DNA of 64,000 nucleotides, from positions 699,141-763,140 of the forward strand of contig JAUJMO010000001.1 in assembly GCA_030446805.1 (NCBI GenBank), given 5' to 3'. Position numbers and translations under genes: made by a program. The notes beneath the pieces are model-generated. The model saw only the letters and a program-made list of their open reading frames with translations, was not told where the DNA came from and did no database searches. Of the stretch, positions 54,033-63,952 are shown in pieces. This DNA is from Caulobacteraceae bacterium. Its GTDB lineage: Bacteria > Pseudomonadota > Alphaproteobacteria > Caulobacterales > Caulobacteraceae. Positions within the stretch are counted from its first letter, which is position 1; every line of letters begins with the position of its first letter.

Positions 54033-56372
54033 TCAGCCCACCAGTTCGGGGGCTTCCGCGTCGGGGTCGGTCTGCTCCGCGTCGTTGCGGGCACGGACTT
54101 CGGCCCCGGAGGCCTTTTGGATGTCGAAGGCGATCTTGCCGTCCTCGAGCTTCACCCGGACGTGGCCGCCCTTGATCAGCTTGCCGAACAGGATCTCGTC
54201 GGCGAGCGGCTTCTTGATGCTCTCCTGGATGACGCGAGCCAGGGGGCGGGCGCCGTAGAGTTCGTCGAAGCCGTTCTTGGCCAGCCAGTCGGCCGCGTCG
54301 TCGGCCAGTTCGATCGTCACATTGCGGTCGGCCAACTGGGCCTCGAGCTGGATGACGAACTTGTGGACCACCTGACGAATGACGTCCTGATTCAGGGCGG
54401 AGAAGGCGACCACCGCGTCCAGCCGGTTGCGGAACTCCGGGGTGAACAGGCGCTTGATGGCCTGCTCGTCCTCGCCTTCCCGTTTGCCGCGGCCGAACCC
54501 GATCGACTCGCGCTGAGCGTCGGAGGCGCCGGCGTTGGTGGTCATGATCAGCACCACGTTGCGGAAATCCACCTTCTTGCCCAGGGCGTCCGTCAAGGAA
54601 CCATGGTCCATGACTTGGAGCAGGATGTTGTAGATGTCCGCGTGGGCCTTCTCGATCTCGTCCAGCAGGACTACGGCGTGCTTGTGCTGGTCGACGGCGT
54701 CGGTCAGCAGGCCGCCCTGATCGTGGCCGACATAGCCCGGAGGGGCGCCGATCAGCCGCGAAACCGTGTGCCGCTCCATGTACTCCGACATGTCGAAGCG
54801 CAGGAGTTCGACGCCCAGCGTGGCTGCCAGTTGCTTGGCGACCTCCGTCTTGCCGACACCCGTAGGGCCGGAGAAGAGGTAGGAGCCGATCGGCTTTTGC
54901 GGGTCGCGGAGACCTGCGCGCGCCATCTTCATGGCCGCCGAGAGCTGGACGATGGCGTCGTCCTGCCCGAACACCGCGCGCTTGAGGTCGGTCTCCAATT
55001 GGCGGAGCGACTCCGTGTCCGACTTGCTGACCGACTTCGGCGGGATGCGGGCCATCTTGGCCACCACGGCCTCGATCTCCTTGGAGCCGATGGTCTTCTT
55101 CCGCTTGGATTCGGTCACCAGCATCTGGCTGGCGCCGGCCTCGTCGATGACGTCGATCGCCTTGTCGGGCAGCTTGCGGTCCGTGATGTATTTGGCGCTC
55201 AGGTCCACGGCGGTCTTGATGGCTTGGTCCGTGTAGCGGAGCCTGTGGAAGGTCTCGTAATAGCTCTTCAGGCCGCGAAGGATCTTGACCGTGTCCTCCA
55301 CCGTGGGCTCGTTGACGTCGATCTTCTGGAACCGGCGAACCAGGGCCCGGTCCTTCTCGAAGTGCTGGCGGAACTCCTTGTAGGTGGTCGAGCCCATGCA
55401 GCGCAGAGCGCCTGAAGCCAGCGCCGGCTTCAGCAGGTTCGAGGCGTCCATGGCCCCGCCGGAGGTGGCGCCCGCACCGATCACCGTGTGGATCTCGTCA
55501 ATGAAGAGAATGGCGTTGGGGTGGTTCTCCAGCTCCTTCACCACCTGCTTCAGCCGCTCCTCGAAGTCGCCGCGGTAGCGGGTGCCGGCCAGCAGCGCGC
55601 CCATGTCGAGCGAGAAGATAGTGGCGCCTTCCAGGACCTCCGGAACCTCGTTCTGGACGATCTTGCGGGCCAGACCCTCGGCGATGGCCGTCTTGCCCAC
55701 GCCCGGGTCGCCCACCAGCAGCGGGTTGTTCTTGGTGCGACGGCACAGCACCTGGATGGCGCGCTCCACTTCGTTGGCGCGGCCGATCAGGGGATCGACC
55801 TTGCCCTGACGCGACTTCTCATTGAGGTCGACGCAATAGGCCTCCAGGGCCTCCTGCCCCTGTTTGGCGCCGCCTTTTTCCTCCTCCTCGCCGGTGTTGG
55901 CCCCCTTCACGGGACGCGCTTCGCCGGCGCCGGCCTTCTTGGCGATGCCGTGGGCGATGAAGTTGACGGCGTCATAGCGCGTCATCTCCTGCTCCTGGAG
56001 GAAATAGGCGGCGTGGGACTCGCGTTCGGAGAAGATGGCTACCAGAACGTTGGCGCCCGTCACCTCCTCGCGCCCGGAGGACTGGACGTGGATGACGGCC
56101 CGCTGGATGACGCGCTGGAACCCGGCGGTCGGCTTGGCGTCGTCCTCGTCGTCGACGATCAGCGAGTTGAGCTCGGTGTCGAGATAGTTGGTCACCGCCT
56201 TTTTCAGCGCGGGCAAACCCACGTTGCAGGCCTTCATGATCTCGGCCGCTTCGCGGTCGTCGATCAGGGACAGCAGGAGGTGTTCGAGGGTGGCGTACTC
56301 ATGCGATCGGGTGTTGGCGTAGGCGATCGCCCGATGCAGGGTTTCTTCGAGCGTTTTGGAGAAGCTGGGCAC
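54033..56372 (-). CDS. clpA: ATP-dependent Clp protease ATP-binding subunit ClpA
   Basis: A 779-residue ClpA unfoldase. N-domain ([20 protein letters not shown]), a first AAA+ module with [15 protein letters not shown], and a second with [32 protein letters not shown], then the ClpP-contacting IGF loop ([13 protein letters not shown]). With ClpP it degrades N-end-rule and other substrates, aided by ClpS. GTG start 56372, 7 bases after the clpS stop. In the same operon as clpS. Confidence 0.96.
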   Translation of the reverse strand: MPSFSKTLEETLHRAIAYANTRSHEYATLEHLLLSLIDDREAAEIMKACNVGLPALKKAVTNYLDTELNSLIVDDEDDAKPTAGFQRVIQRAVIHVQSSGREEVTGANVLVAIFSERESHAAYFLQEQEMTRYDAVNFIAHGIAKKAGAGEARPVKGANTGEEEEKGGAKQGQEALEAYCVDLNEKSRQGKVDPLIGRANEVERAIQVLCRRTKNNPLLVGDPGVGKTAIAEGLARKIVQNEVPEVLEGATIFSLDMGALLAGTRYRGDFEERLKQVVKELENHPNAILFIDEIHTVIGAGATSGGAMDASNLLKPALASGALRCMGSTTYKEFRQHFEKDRALVRRFQKIDVNEPTVEDTVKILRGLKSYYETFHRLRYTDQAIKTAVDLSAKYITDRKLPDKAIDVIDEAGASQMLVTESKRKKTIGSKEIEAVVAKMARIPPKSVSKSDTESLRQLETDLKRAVFGQDDAIVQLSAAMKMARAGLRDPQKPIGSYLFSGPTGVGKTEVAKQLAATLGVELLRFDMSEYMERHTVSRLIGAPPGYVGHDQGGLLTDAVDQHKHAVVLLDEIEKAHADIYNILLQVMDHGSLTDALGKKVDFRNVVLIMTTNAGASDAQRESIGFGRGKREGEDEQAIKRLFTPEFRNRLDAVVAFSALNQDVIRQVVHKFVIQLEAQLADRNVTIELADDAADWLAKNGFDELYGARPLARVIQESIKKPLADEILFGKLIKGGHVRVKLEDGKIAFDIQKASGAEVRARNDAEQTDPDAEAPELVG

Positions 56373-56379
56373 TGCGGAA

Positions 56380-56712
56380 CTAGTCCTTTTCCATGGTGCA
56401 CTGGAGCGGGTGCTGGTGGCGTCGGGCGGCGTCGATGACCTGGGCGACCTTGGTTTCGGCCACTTCGTAAGTGTACACGCCGCACACGCCTACGCCGTTC
56501 TGGTGCACGTGAAGCATGATGCGCGTCGCGTCTTCACGCGACTTGTTGAAGAAGTTTTCGATGACGAAGACGACGAACTCCATGGGCGTGTAGTCGTCGT
56601 TCAGTATCAGCACGCGGTAAAGGGAGGGCTTCTCCGTCTTGGGCTTGGTCTTGGGAACGGCCAGACCGACGCCCCCTCCCCGCTCCGTCCCGTCGTCGCG
56701 CCGCTCAGCCAT
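56380..56712 (-). CDS. clpS: ATP-dependent Clp protease adaptor ClpS
   Basis: A 110-residue Clp[21 protein letters not shown], with the N-degron-binding Asp pair in NDD, then a helix with [20 protein letters not shown] and [16 protein letters not shown]. The first 25 residues form the flexible tail that enters ClpA. ATG 56712. It delivers N-end-rule substrates to ClpA, the next gene. Confidence 0.95.
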   Translation of the reverse strand: MAERRDDGTERGGGVGLAVPKTKPKTEKPSLYRVLILNDDYTPMEFVVFVIENFFNKSREDATRIMLHVHQNGVGVCGVYTYEVAETKVAQVIDAARRHQHPLQCTMEKD

Positions 56713-56789
56713 CCAAAGCTCCAAAGGCGAACCGGAGGTCGCCGCTCGAAGGATTAGATATGGGACTCGCGGCCCGATGGAAGGGCCGC

Positions 56790-57008
56790 TCAGCGCTCGG
56801 TGTTGGCGGGGCGCACGGCGCCCGACGGCGTGACCCGCTCCTCGATGCCGGCCACGGCGCCCCCGGCGCCTCGCGTCGGCTGGGGACCGTTGATCAGGGT
56901 GTAGATGGCGCCCCCCAGGATGAACAAGCCCACCACGATCGCCAGAACGAGGATCTCGCGGTTCCAGAAACGGTCGGTCGGGTCGACGGTGGGGTCGGGC
57001 TTGGCCAT
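56790..57008 (-). CDS. Small single-pass membrane protein
   Basis: A 72-residue protein with one clear membrane helix ([20 protein letters not shown]) and a Gly/Ala-rich tail after it. Family unknown to me. Start: ATG 57008, leaving 45 more codons upstream that look non-coding. The Shine-Dalgarno is poor. It lies between clpS and the phasin terminator. Confidence 0.5.
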   Translation of the reverse strand: MAKPDPTVDPTDRFWNREILVLAIVVGLFILGGAIYTLINGPQPTRGAGGAVAGIEERVTPSGAVRPANTER

Positions 57009-57105
57009 GAGGGTGAAACGGGCGAGGCGGACGGGGGTTGCCGCATCGGGACGAGCAACCGAGTCCGGCGGTTTGCATCCTCGGGCCCGAGGCCCTGCCG
57101 GCAAC

Positions 57106-57137
57106 GAAAAAGGCCCGGAGCTCTCGCCCCGGGCCTT
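57106..57137 (-). terminator. Intrinsic terminator of the phasin gene
   Basis: On the minus strand: AAGGCCCGG-GGCGAGAGCT-CCGGGCCTT followed by TTTCG. The stem is 9 bp with a run of T behind it, 21 bases beyond the phasin stop. A classic Rho-independent terminator. Confidence 0.85.
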
Positions 57138-57158
57138 CATCAGGTCTGCAGGATCAGC

Positions 57159-57701
57159 TTAGCGCTGGGACTGCATGGTCTCCATGGCGGCGGTGGCGCG
57201 CTCGTTGATGGGAGCCAGGCTCTCCTTGACCGAGTTGGCGACCGTTTCGCTCATGCGGTTCAGCTCGTTGAGGTAGCCTTCCAGCGCCGTGCGGGCGTAG
57301 TTGGTCTGCAGCTCGACGGCTTCCTGGACGCTGCGGGCGGCGGTCAGGGCGCGGGCGGCTTCGGCGCCCTGCTCCAGAGAGGAGCGGCCGTAGGTCATGG
57401 CCTGCGAGCCGATCGACTCGGCGCCCTTGGTGGCGGCGGTCACCGACTGCACCACGGCTTCCAGGTTCTTCTTGGACACGTCGTTCAGCTGGCCCAGGGT
57501 GGAGAGCGAACGCTCGACGGTCTCGCGGAAGGCTTGGTTGCCCGCGTTGCTCATCCGCTCGGCGGCGCCGGCGAAGGCGCCCGCGCCTTGCTGCATGCGC
57601 TCGGCGCTTTCGCGCGCGGCGGATTGGAAGCCGCCAACGGCGGTGTTCATCGCGTCCTGAGCGGCGTCGGCGGCCTGGGTGGTGCGGTCTTGGTCGGTCA
57701 T
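57159..57701 (-). CDS. Phasin family protein
   Basis: A 180-residue helical protein rich in Ala, Glu, Gln and Ser. Segments GGFQSAARESAERMQQGAGA, FRETVERSLSTLGQLNDVSK, NLEAVVQSVTAATKGAESI and YARTALEGYLNELNRMSETV match phasins, which coat polyhydroxyalkanoate granules. ATG 57701 has GGAG upstream; the longer frame is rejected. It is followed by a strong terminator. PHA synthesis genes are not in this window. Confidence 0.85.
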   Translation of the reverse strand: MTDQDRTTQAADAAQDAMNTAVGGFQSAARESAERMQQGAGAFAGAAERMSNAGNQAFRETVERSLSTLGQLNDVSKKNLEAVVQSVTAATKGAESIGSQAMTYGRSSLEQGAEAARALTAARSVQEAVELQTNYARTALEGYLNELNRMSETVANSVKESLAPINERATAAMETMQSQR

Positions 57702-57956
57702 GATCGGATCTCCAAAGGGCAACAGCCGGGTCGCCCTTTTGGGCCCGGCTCAGGAGCGTTGAAATGCCTCAAAAAGGGATCGCGGTCAAGGATTTTTGTG
57801 CACTGCACAATGAACCGGGCGCGAAAGGCGTGCGACGCGTCGCCACGGGCGAGAACGCCGTGCCCTATTTACGTCTCGGCAATCATGCTTGCAGATAGTC
57901 GAGGTTTCATCGGCGAACGCACCTGAGTCTCGCCGAGTTCCATTTCAGTTGACGGG

Positions 57957-59432
57957 ATGCCGAGCATGACCCAGCCCGCCCGCCGGATCGCCGGAGCTTT
58001 CTTCGCCGGCCTCCTGTCGCTCACCACCGCAGCTCTGGCCGCCGGCGCACCGGCGCGCGCCATGGCTCAATCGCCTGCGACCCAGCCGAAGTACGCGGCC
58101 ATCGTGGTGGACGCGAACTCGGGCGAGGTGCTGTACGCCTCGCGCGCAGACAGCCCGCGCTATCCCGCCTCGATCACCAAGGTCATGACGCTGTATATGG
58201 CGTTCGAGGCCTTGGAGCAGGGCAAGGTCAAGCTGACCGACCGGGTGGTGATCTCGCCCCGCGCCGCGGCGCAGGCCCCCACCAAGTCGACACTGCGGGC
58301 CGGCGAGTCCATCCGGCTGGACGAGGCCATGCGATTGATGGCCGTGCGCTCCTACAACGACCTGTCGGTCGCGGTGGCCGAGCACGTCGGCGGGACGGAA
58401 AGCCGGTTCGCCGCCCTGATGACCCTGCGGGCTCAAGAGCTGGGGATGAGCCAGACCCGCTTCGTGAACTCCAACGGCCTGCCGGACAGCCGCCAGATCA
58501 GCTCGGCCCGCGACATCGCCCTGCTGAGCCGGGCGGTGCTGCGGGATTATCCCCAGTACTACAGCTACTTCAGTACTCGGGAATACAATTATCACGGTCG
58601 CGCGCTGCGCAACACCAACGGCTTGCTGCATACGATGCCGGGCGTGGACGGGATCAAGACGGGCTTCACCAACGCTTCGGGGTTCAACCTGGCGGCCTCG
58701 GCCGTGCGCGACGGGCGGCGGCTGATCGCCGTGGTTCTGGGCGGGGCGTCCACCCAGTCGCGCAACAACCACGTGCAGGAGCTGCTCACAGCCGGCTTCG
58801 AAGTAGTTCGGCGGCGCGCCGCCGGCGACACGGTTCAGCTGACCAGCTATCTGCCTTCAAGCTCCGGCGCGCGTTACGCGGCGGTGGGCTCGACGGCGCA
58901 GGGCGACTACACGGCCGTGCAGCCCCGGACCTCCAGCCGGTCCACGCCTATCGGCGGCGGCGGGCGCACCTACGCCAGCCTGGGCATGGTGGTCACCCCC
59001 GAGCCGGAGGTGGAGGTGGCTGCGGTGGCTCGCCCCGCTCCGGTGAAGCGGCTGGAGCCGGTGAGGTCCACCGTGCGCGCAAGCGCCAAGTCCGCGCCCA
59101 AGTCGGACGCCATCTCGATCAAGCTGGCCACCGCCGAACTATCCAAGGCGGAACGGACCCGGACCAAGGTCGAGGACGCCTCCAAGCCGGAGACGGGCAA
59201 GGGCGACTGGATGGTCCAGGTGGGCGCCTTCCGCAGCGAAACCGACGCCAAGGACCGCATCGGCCAGGTGGCCAGGAAATGGTCCATGTTCCGCAAGGCC
59301 AACGCGGTCGTAGCCGAGGGCGGCGGGCACTACCGGGCGCGGTTCGCCGGTTTCGACGCCGAAGGCGCCAAGGCGGCCTGCAAGGCGCTGAGCGGCAAGG
59401 GCGAGCCTTGCATGCCGCTGCGCGCGGGCTGA
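57957..59432 (+). CDS. D-alanyl-D-alanine carboxypeptidase with C-terminal SPOR domain
   Basis: A 491-residue penicillin-binding protein of the S11 family. After an N-terminal signal peptide (RIAGAFFAGLLSLTTAAL) the motifs are SxxK in PASITKVMTLYM, SxN in RSYNDLSVAVAE and KTG in GVDGIKTGFTNASG. The C-terminal part contains a Pro/Lys-rich linker and a SPOR domain (GDWMVQVGAFRSETDAKDRI) that binds denuded peptidoglycan at the septum. It trims pentapeptides. ATG 57957 and 57966 are both possible. SPOR fused to S11 is a Caulobacterales-friendly arrangement. Confidence 0.9.
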   Translation: MPSMTQPARRIAGAFFAGLLSLTTAALAAGAPARAMAQSPATQPKYAAIVVDANSGEVLYASRADSPRYPASITKVMTLYMAFEALEQGKVKLTDRVVISPRAAAQAPTKSTLRAGESIRLDEAMRLMAVRSYNDLSVAVAEHVGGTESRFAALMTLRAQELGMSQTRFVNSNGLPDSRQISSARDIALLSRAVLRDYPQYYSYFSTREYNYHGRALRNTNGLLHTMPGVDGIKTGFTNASGFNLAASAVRDGRRLIAVVLGGASTQSRNNHVQELLTAGFEVVRRRAAGDTVQLTSYLPSSSGARYAAVGSTAQGDYTAVQPRTSSRSTPIGGGGRTYASLGMVVTPEPEVEVAAVARPAPVKRLEPVRSTVRASAKSAPKSDAISIKLATAELSKAERTRTKVEDASKPETGKGDWMVQVGAFRSETDAKDRIGQVARKWSMFRKANAVVAEGGGHYRARFAGFDAEGAKAACKALSGKGEPCMPLRAG

Positions 59433-59517
59433 GTGGTGAGGCGAAGCCGGTCTTCGCCCCGCTAGCTGATCAGCCCGTTCGCTTCCTGACGCTCACCGGT
59501 CGCGAGTTCACCGCCCG

Positions 59518-59943
59518 TCACCCCAGCAGTTTGTCCCGCGCGGCGTTCAGCTGGGCCGCCAGCCCGGGGGCGCCGCCGACGTCCGGATGGACGCGGCGCA
59601 TCAGGCGGACATAGGCGGACTGCACCGCTTCGGCGTCGGCCTCCGGTCCCACGCCCAGGAGCGCGCGCGCTTCGGCTTCCGACATGGCGATCCTGGACCG
59701 CTCCGGGCGGCGCACGGCGGGAGGCCGGCGCGTCAGGGTGGCCGCGGCCAGCGCCGCGAACGCCAGGCCGGCCGCAGGAAGGTAGGCGCCGCGTACGGCC
59801 AGGATCACGGCGGCCGTCAAAGCAGCGACGGCCAGTATCCCGCCCAGCACGCGCCAGTCCCCCGCCCCGCCCGGCTTGCCGCTGGCGCGGCCCAGAAACA
59901 CGAAGCCGGCCAGGAGCAGCGCCCCCAGCGCGAGCCAGAGCAT
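59518..59943 (-). CDS. J-domain membrane protein
   Basis: A 141-residue protein with two N-terminal hydrophobic helices (LWLALGALLLAGFVFLG and VLGGILAVAALTAAVILAV) and a C-terminal J domain: ALLGVGPEADAEAVQSAYVR then RVHPDVGG with the HPD motif. Such membrane-tethered J proteins recruit DnaK to the membrane. Start at ATG 59943, 4 bases after the mipZ stop, so the two are co-transcribed. Confidence 0.82.
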   Translation of the reverse strand: MLWLALGALLLAGFVFLGRASGKPGGAGDWRVLGGILAVAALTAAVILAVRGAYLPAAGLAFAALAAATLTRRPPAVRRPERSRIAMSEAEARALLGVGPEADAEAVQSAYVRLMRRVHPDVGGAPGLAAQLNAARDKLLG

Positions 59944-59947
59944 GGCG

Positions 59948-60817
59948 TCAGGCCACCTTCTGCTCGGGCAGGGCGGGCTCGGAGGCGGCCGCCTCGGCGG
60001 GGGGGGCGTCCGCGACCTCCTCCAGCCCCAGCTCCTGCATCAACTGGCGGAGCTCCTGGCGGGCGGCGACGTGGGTGAGGCTCACCTCCACCGGACGCAC
60101 ATAGGTGGACAGGTCGGCCACGGTCAGGCCGAAGGGAAAGAGCTCCCGATAGATGACACGGTCGCGCAGACCCGCGCCCAGGCGGAAGCCCACGCGCTTG
60201 GAGAGGGTGATCAGGCGCTCGTCCAGACGGCGACGGTTGCGCGCCTCGGTGGTGCCGAGGCGGTTTTTGAGCACGATCCAGTCGATGGAGCGACGTTCGG
60301 CGCTCATCTTGGCCTTGCGGCTCTCCCAAACGGTCTCGGCGTAGATGGAAGGACGGAGCAGCTCCATGGAGACAGGGTCGACCTGGCCCAGAAGGTCGAA
60401 GTCCACGAAGCTGTCGTTCATGGGGGTGACGATCAGGTCGGCCTTGCCGTGGGCCGCCTTGGAGAGCGCCGTGTCGCCGCCCGGGGTGTCGATCAGGATG
60501 AAGTCGACCTGGTCCTTGGCCTTGCCGAAGGCGGCGGCGAACAGGGCCAGACCCTCGGCGGGGTCCGCCTTGGCCAGGGCCTTGTCGTTGTCGGACAAGG
60601 GAACGACCACCGGCTCGGGAAGGGTGACGCCGGGGTTGGCGGCGATCCAAGCGCGGCGGTTCTCGAAGAAGCGGCCGACCGACTTCTGGCGCAGGTCCAG
60701 GTCGATGACGGCCACGGTCGCGCCAGCGTGCAGCAGGCCCGTAACCAGGTGGATGGCCATGGTGGACTTGCCTGCCCCACCCTTCTCATTGCCGACGACG
60801 ATCACCGACGCAGACAT
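59948..60817 (-). CDS. mipZ: Division-site positioning ATPase MipZ
   Basis: A 289-residue ParA/MinD-type ATPase. The deviant Walker A motif NEKGGAGKST is near residue 10, VAVIDLDLRQKSVGRFFENR and FILIDTPGGDTALSKAAHGK follow, then the MipZ signature YREL FPFGLTVADLS (split here). It forms a gradient from the ParB-parS complex and blocks FtsZ assembly near the poles, so the Z ring forms at midcell. A Pro/Ala/Glu tail ends the protein. Upstream of the J-domain gene on the same strand. Confidence 0.94.
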   Translation of the reverse strand: MSASVIVVGNEKGGAGKSTMAIHLVTGLLHAGATVAVIDLDLRQKSVGRFFENRRAWIAANPGVTLPEPVVVPLSDNDKALAKADPAEGLALFAAAFGKAKDQVDFILIDTPGGDTALSKAAHGKADLIVTPMNDSFVDFDLLGQVDPVSMELLRPSIYAETVWESRKAKMSAERRSIDWIVLKNRLGTTEARNRRRLDERLITLSKRVGFRLGAGLRDRVIYRELFPFGLTVADLSTYVRPVEVSLTHVAARQELRQLMQELGLEEVADAPPAEAAASEPALPEQKVA

Positions 60818-60898
60818 ACGCGCACCCTCTTCCCGCCACAGGCGATTCAGAGCGGCAAAAGACCGCCCGAGGCGCGTCGCGTCAACGAAGAACGGTGG

Positions 60899-62341
60899 TC
60901 AAGCTTCCTCTTCTTGCCCGGTTTCATGATCCAGGGCGTCCTCGCGACCCATGATGGCCCAAAGCGCGCCGGCCACGCCCGCGATGCCCAGCAGTCCAAG
61001 CACCCAGCCCAGGCCGGAGCCGGTCGGGGCGGCGCCGGGATCGGGCGTGCGGAAGAAGGTCACGGCCGCGGCCACCACCAGCGCCAGACCCGCGAGGAAG
61101 AGGTAGATGTAGGGGCCGTTGTCCGGACCCTCGACGGGACGGGACAGAGCTGCGGGATCCCCTCCGCTGGCCTGGGCGCCGGAGTTCTGCCCGGACCCTT
61201 CCGGCAGGTCGGCGCCGGGCGCCTCGCCCGCGGATTCGGGCGCGGTCGCTTCCGACAAGGAGGGCAGGTTCGCGTCCTGCGGAAACGGCGGCAGCTCCGC
61301 CAGTTCGACGACGGGTGTCGCGGGTTCGGGCGGCAGCTCGGGCTCCGGCTCCAGCTCGAGTTCCGTGGGGGCGGGTTGGGCATGCAGGTCGAGTTCGGGA
61401 AAGACCGGGTCCGGCGCGTCCGCGGCGGCGTCGTCATCGTCGGCGTCCGTCCCGTACAGCAGGCCGTCGTCCTCAAGGTCGTCCGGCGCGGAGGGCTCCT
61501 CCTCCGGCGGAGATGGCGGGGCTTGGAGGAAGTCGCCGTCCAGCGGCTCGGCGGACTCGGTATCGTCGTCAGGCGCAGGGAGGTCGAAGGGCAGGAATTC
61601 AGGCCCCTCCGGCTCGTCGTCGGCGACCAATTCGCTCAGGCGCGCATTGACGTTGGCGGCGGCGGCCTTGGGCGGAGACCAGTCCGCTTCCGGGGCGTCC
61701 TGGGTCTCGGGCGCGGCGCGCACAGCCAGGGCGTCCGAGCCGTCCAGCGGCGTCTGCACCTGTTCCGGACGGCGGCGCGGGACGGCCTGGTAGGCCAGGT
61801 AGTCGATGCGGGGCTTCAGCACGGCGCTCGGGGCCGGCACGTACCCCTCGGCGGGCTGCAGGAACAGCGCCTTCTCCACCGCGCGGCGGCGGACCAGGGC
61901 GTCCACGATGACACCCTCCCCTTCCAGTTCGACCCGGCGCCACATCTCCATCGTCCCGGCCGCCTGGAGCATGGCGCCTTCATTGATGTAACGCAGCACG
62001 TCGGAGTGGCGGAAGGTCCTCAGCCCGATGGAGAAGGCGAAGGAGCAGAGCGCGTCGAACTGGTTCTGGCTCAGCGGGGCGAAGGTCCACTCGTTCATCG
62101 CGGCTTCGACGGGGAGCAGGTCGTAGCGGAGCAGGGCTTCGGCGTCGGCCTCCGACACCTCCACGCCCTCGCGAGCTGAGCGGACGTGGCCGTAACCCAC
62201 CACGAAGCGGCCGCCGGGCAGGCGCGCGGAGCGGCGACGCAAGCCTTCGAAGCTCTTGATCAGCTCCAGCCCAGGGCGGGAGATGCGTTGGCGGGGCTTG
62301 GGACCGGCGGGGGTTCCCGGGGTGGGGCGCGCGTTCGGCAT
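60899..62341 (-). CDS. spmX: SpmX-like protein: degenerate lysozyme domain, acidic linker, two membrane helices
   Basis: A 480-residue protein. Residues about 20-170 form a GH24 (T4-lysozyme-like) domain with SRPGLELIKSFEGLRRRSAR and FVVGYGHVRSAREGVEVSEA; the family's conserved Asp and Thr after the Glu are lost. Residues about 180-410 are Pro/Glu/Asp-rich and probably disordered. The C-terminus has two membrane helices (YIYLFLAGLALVVAAAVTFF and GLGWVLGLLGIAGVAGALW). This is the architecture of SpmX, which localises and activates DivJ at the old pole. mipZ lies next to it. Activity as a muramidase is doubtful. Confidence 0.85.
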   Translation of the reverse strand: MPNARPTPGTPAGPKPRQRISRPGLELIKSFEGLRRRSARLPGGRFVVGYGHVRSAREGVEVSEADAEALLRYDLLPVEAAMNEWTFAPLSQNQFDALCSFAFSIGLRTFRHSDVLRYINEGAMLQAAGTMEMWRRVELEGEGVIVDALVRRRAVEKALFLQPAEGYVPAPSAVLKPRIDYLAYQAVPRRRPEQVQTPLDGSDALAVRAAPETQDAPEADWSPPKAAAANVNARLSELVADDEPEGPEFLPFDLPAPDDDTESAEPLDGDFLQAPPSPPEEEPSAPDDLEDDGLLYGTDADDDDAAADAPDPVFPELDLHAQPAPTELELEPEPELPPEPATPVVELAELPPFPQDANLPSLSEATAPESAGEAPGADLPEGSGQNSGAQASGGDPAALSRPVEGPDNGPYIYLFLAGLALVVAAAVTFFRTPDPGAAPTGSGLGWVLGLLGIAGVAGALWAIMGREDALDHETGQEEEA

Positions 62342-62404
62342 GGTTGACCCATCTTAAGACATGCGGCGGGCCGCAGTGCACGGGGCAGCAAGAAGCGTGC
62401 GCGT

Positions 62405-63835
62405 TTAGAGCAGGATCAGGGTGGCCAGGCCCAGGAAGACGAAGAACCCCACCACGTCGGTCACAGCGGTGACGAAGACGCCGGAAGAGACGGCCGGGTC
62501 CTGTTTCAGCCGGCCAAGTGTCAGCGGCACCAGGGCGCCGGCGGCCCCGGCCGCCAGGAGGTTGAGCACGATGGCCATGGCCACCACCGCCCCGAGGTTC
62601 CAGTCGCTGAACCACAGCCCCGCCGCCACGGCCGAGAGGCTGGCCAGGACCGCCCCGTTGATCAAGGCCACACGAAGCTCGCGGCGGACGAGGCGAAAGG
62701 CGTTGGAGGCGTTGAGCTCGCGCAGCGCCAGGGCGCGAACGGTGACCGTCAGCGCCTGGGTGCCGGCGTTGCCGCCGATGGAGGCCACGATCGGCATGAG
62801 CACGGCCAGGGCGACCAGCTTTTCGATCGAGCCCGAAAACCCGGAGATCACCGTGGCGCTGAGCAGGCCCGTCAGCAGGTTCACCGACAGCCATGGCAGG
62901 CGGGCGCGGGTGGACCCCCAGGTGGTGGCGTCGCGGCCCTCGTCCCCCACCCCGGCGAGCGCCAGGATGTCTTCCTGGTTCTCCTCCTGGAGCACGCCCA
63001 CGATGTCGTCCACGGTGATCTGGCCGACCAGCCGACCGGCTTCGTCGACCACCGGCGCGGAGATCAGGCGATACTTCTCAAAGGCGTAGGCCACCTCCTC
63101 CTGATCCTGGTCCACCGCGAAGTCCGTGACGGGTTGGGCCAGCTCCGACAGGGTGGTGCCGCGGGGGTAGCGCAACAATCCGCTCACCGCGACGGCGCCC
63201 ACGGGGCGGTAGGCGGGATCAACGACGTAGATGTCGAAAAAGAGCTCGGGCAGCTCTTCCGGCGCAGCGCGCAGGTGGTCGATGGCTTGGCCGACCGTCC
63301 AGAACTCGGGGGCGGCCACCACCTCGCGCTGCATGAGCCGGCCGGCCGTGTCCTCCGGATAGGCCAGGCTGGTCTCAACCGCCGCGCGCTCCGGCGCGGG
63401 CATGGCGGCCAGGACGGCGTCGCGGCGCTCCTCGTCCAGATCCTCAACGATGGCGGCGGCGTCGTCGCTGTCCAGCCCGCTGACCGCCTGGGCCAGACGC
63501 GCCGGGCTGAACGCGTCCAGCAACTCCTCGCGGATCTGCTCGTCGAGCTCGGGGAGAACCTCGGAGAACTGCTCGGGCGACAGCACGCGAACCACCGTGT
63601 CGCGGTGATCGGCCGGGACGAAGCCGATCAGGTCGGCGATATCGGCGGGGCGGAGCGCGTCGATGAGGCGCGTCAGCCGGGACGCGTCGTCCGCCTCTGC
63701 GGCGTCGACCACCATGTCCACGAAGCGGGGATTGAGCTGGTAGTCCTCGCCGAGCGCAAACTCCTCCAGCTCTTCAGCCGAGGTGCGTTCGGTGTCGTGG
63801 AATTCCCTGTTTCCGGATGAGGGCTCTGTCGTCAT
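62405..63835 (-). CDS. mgtE: Magnesium transporter MgtE
   Basis: A 476-residue MgtE channel. An N-terminal superhelical Mg2+-sensing domain (RPADIADLIGFVPADHRDTV), two CBS domains (VVAAPEFWTVGQAIDHLR and KYRLISAPVVDEAGRLVGQI), a connecting helix, and five membrane helices with LMPIVASIGGNAGTQALTV, the pore motif. It imports Mg2+, gated by cytosolic Mg2+ binding. ATG 63835. Tandem after tRNA-Leu on the same strand; the next gene is the spmX-like one. Confidence 0.94.
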   Translation of the reverse strand: MTTEPSSGNREFHDTERTSAEELEEFALGEDYQLNPRFVDMVVDAAEADDASRLTRLIDALRPADIADLIGFVPADHRDTVVRVLSPEQFSEVLPELDEQIREELLDAFSPARLAQAVSGLDSDDAAAIVEDLDEERRDAVLAAMPAPERAAVETSLAYPEDTAGRLMQREVVAAPEFWTVGQAIDHLRAAPEELPELFFDIYVVDPAYRPVGAVAVSGLLRYPRGTTLSELAQPVTDFAVDQDQEEVAYAFEKYRLISAPVVDEAGRLVGQITVDDIVGVLQEENQEDILALAGVGDEGRDATTWGSTRARLPWLSVNLLTGLLSATVISGFSGSIEKLVALAVLMPIVASIGGNAGTQALTVTVRALALRELNASNAFRLVRRELRVALINGAVLASLSAVAAGLWFSDWNLGAVVAMAIVLNLLAAGAAGALVPLTLGRLKQDPAVSSGVFVTAVTDVVGFFVFLGLATLILL

Positions 63836-63865
63836 GCCCCCTCCGACGCCGGGATCAAATCACAC

Positions 63866-63952
63866 TGGTGCGGTCGAGAAGACTCGAACTTCCACTCCGG
63901 TTAAGGAACAGCGACCTCAACGCTGCGCGTCTACCAATTCCGCCACGACCGC
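63866..63952 (-). tRNA. tRNA-Leu, anticodon GAG
   Basis: On the minus strand GCGGTCG pairs with CGACCGC to form a 7-bp acceptor stem, with encoded CCA at 63866-63868. The anticodon arm CAGCG-TTGAGGT-CGCTG shows GAG. A long variable arm (TTCCTTAACCGGA) marks it as class II, and the T arm has the TTCGAGT loop. Length 87 nt including CCA. Confidence 0.95.
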
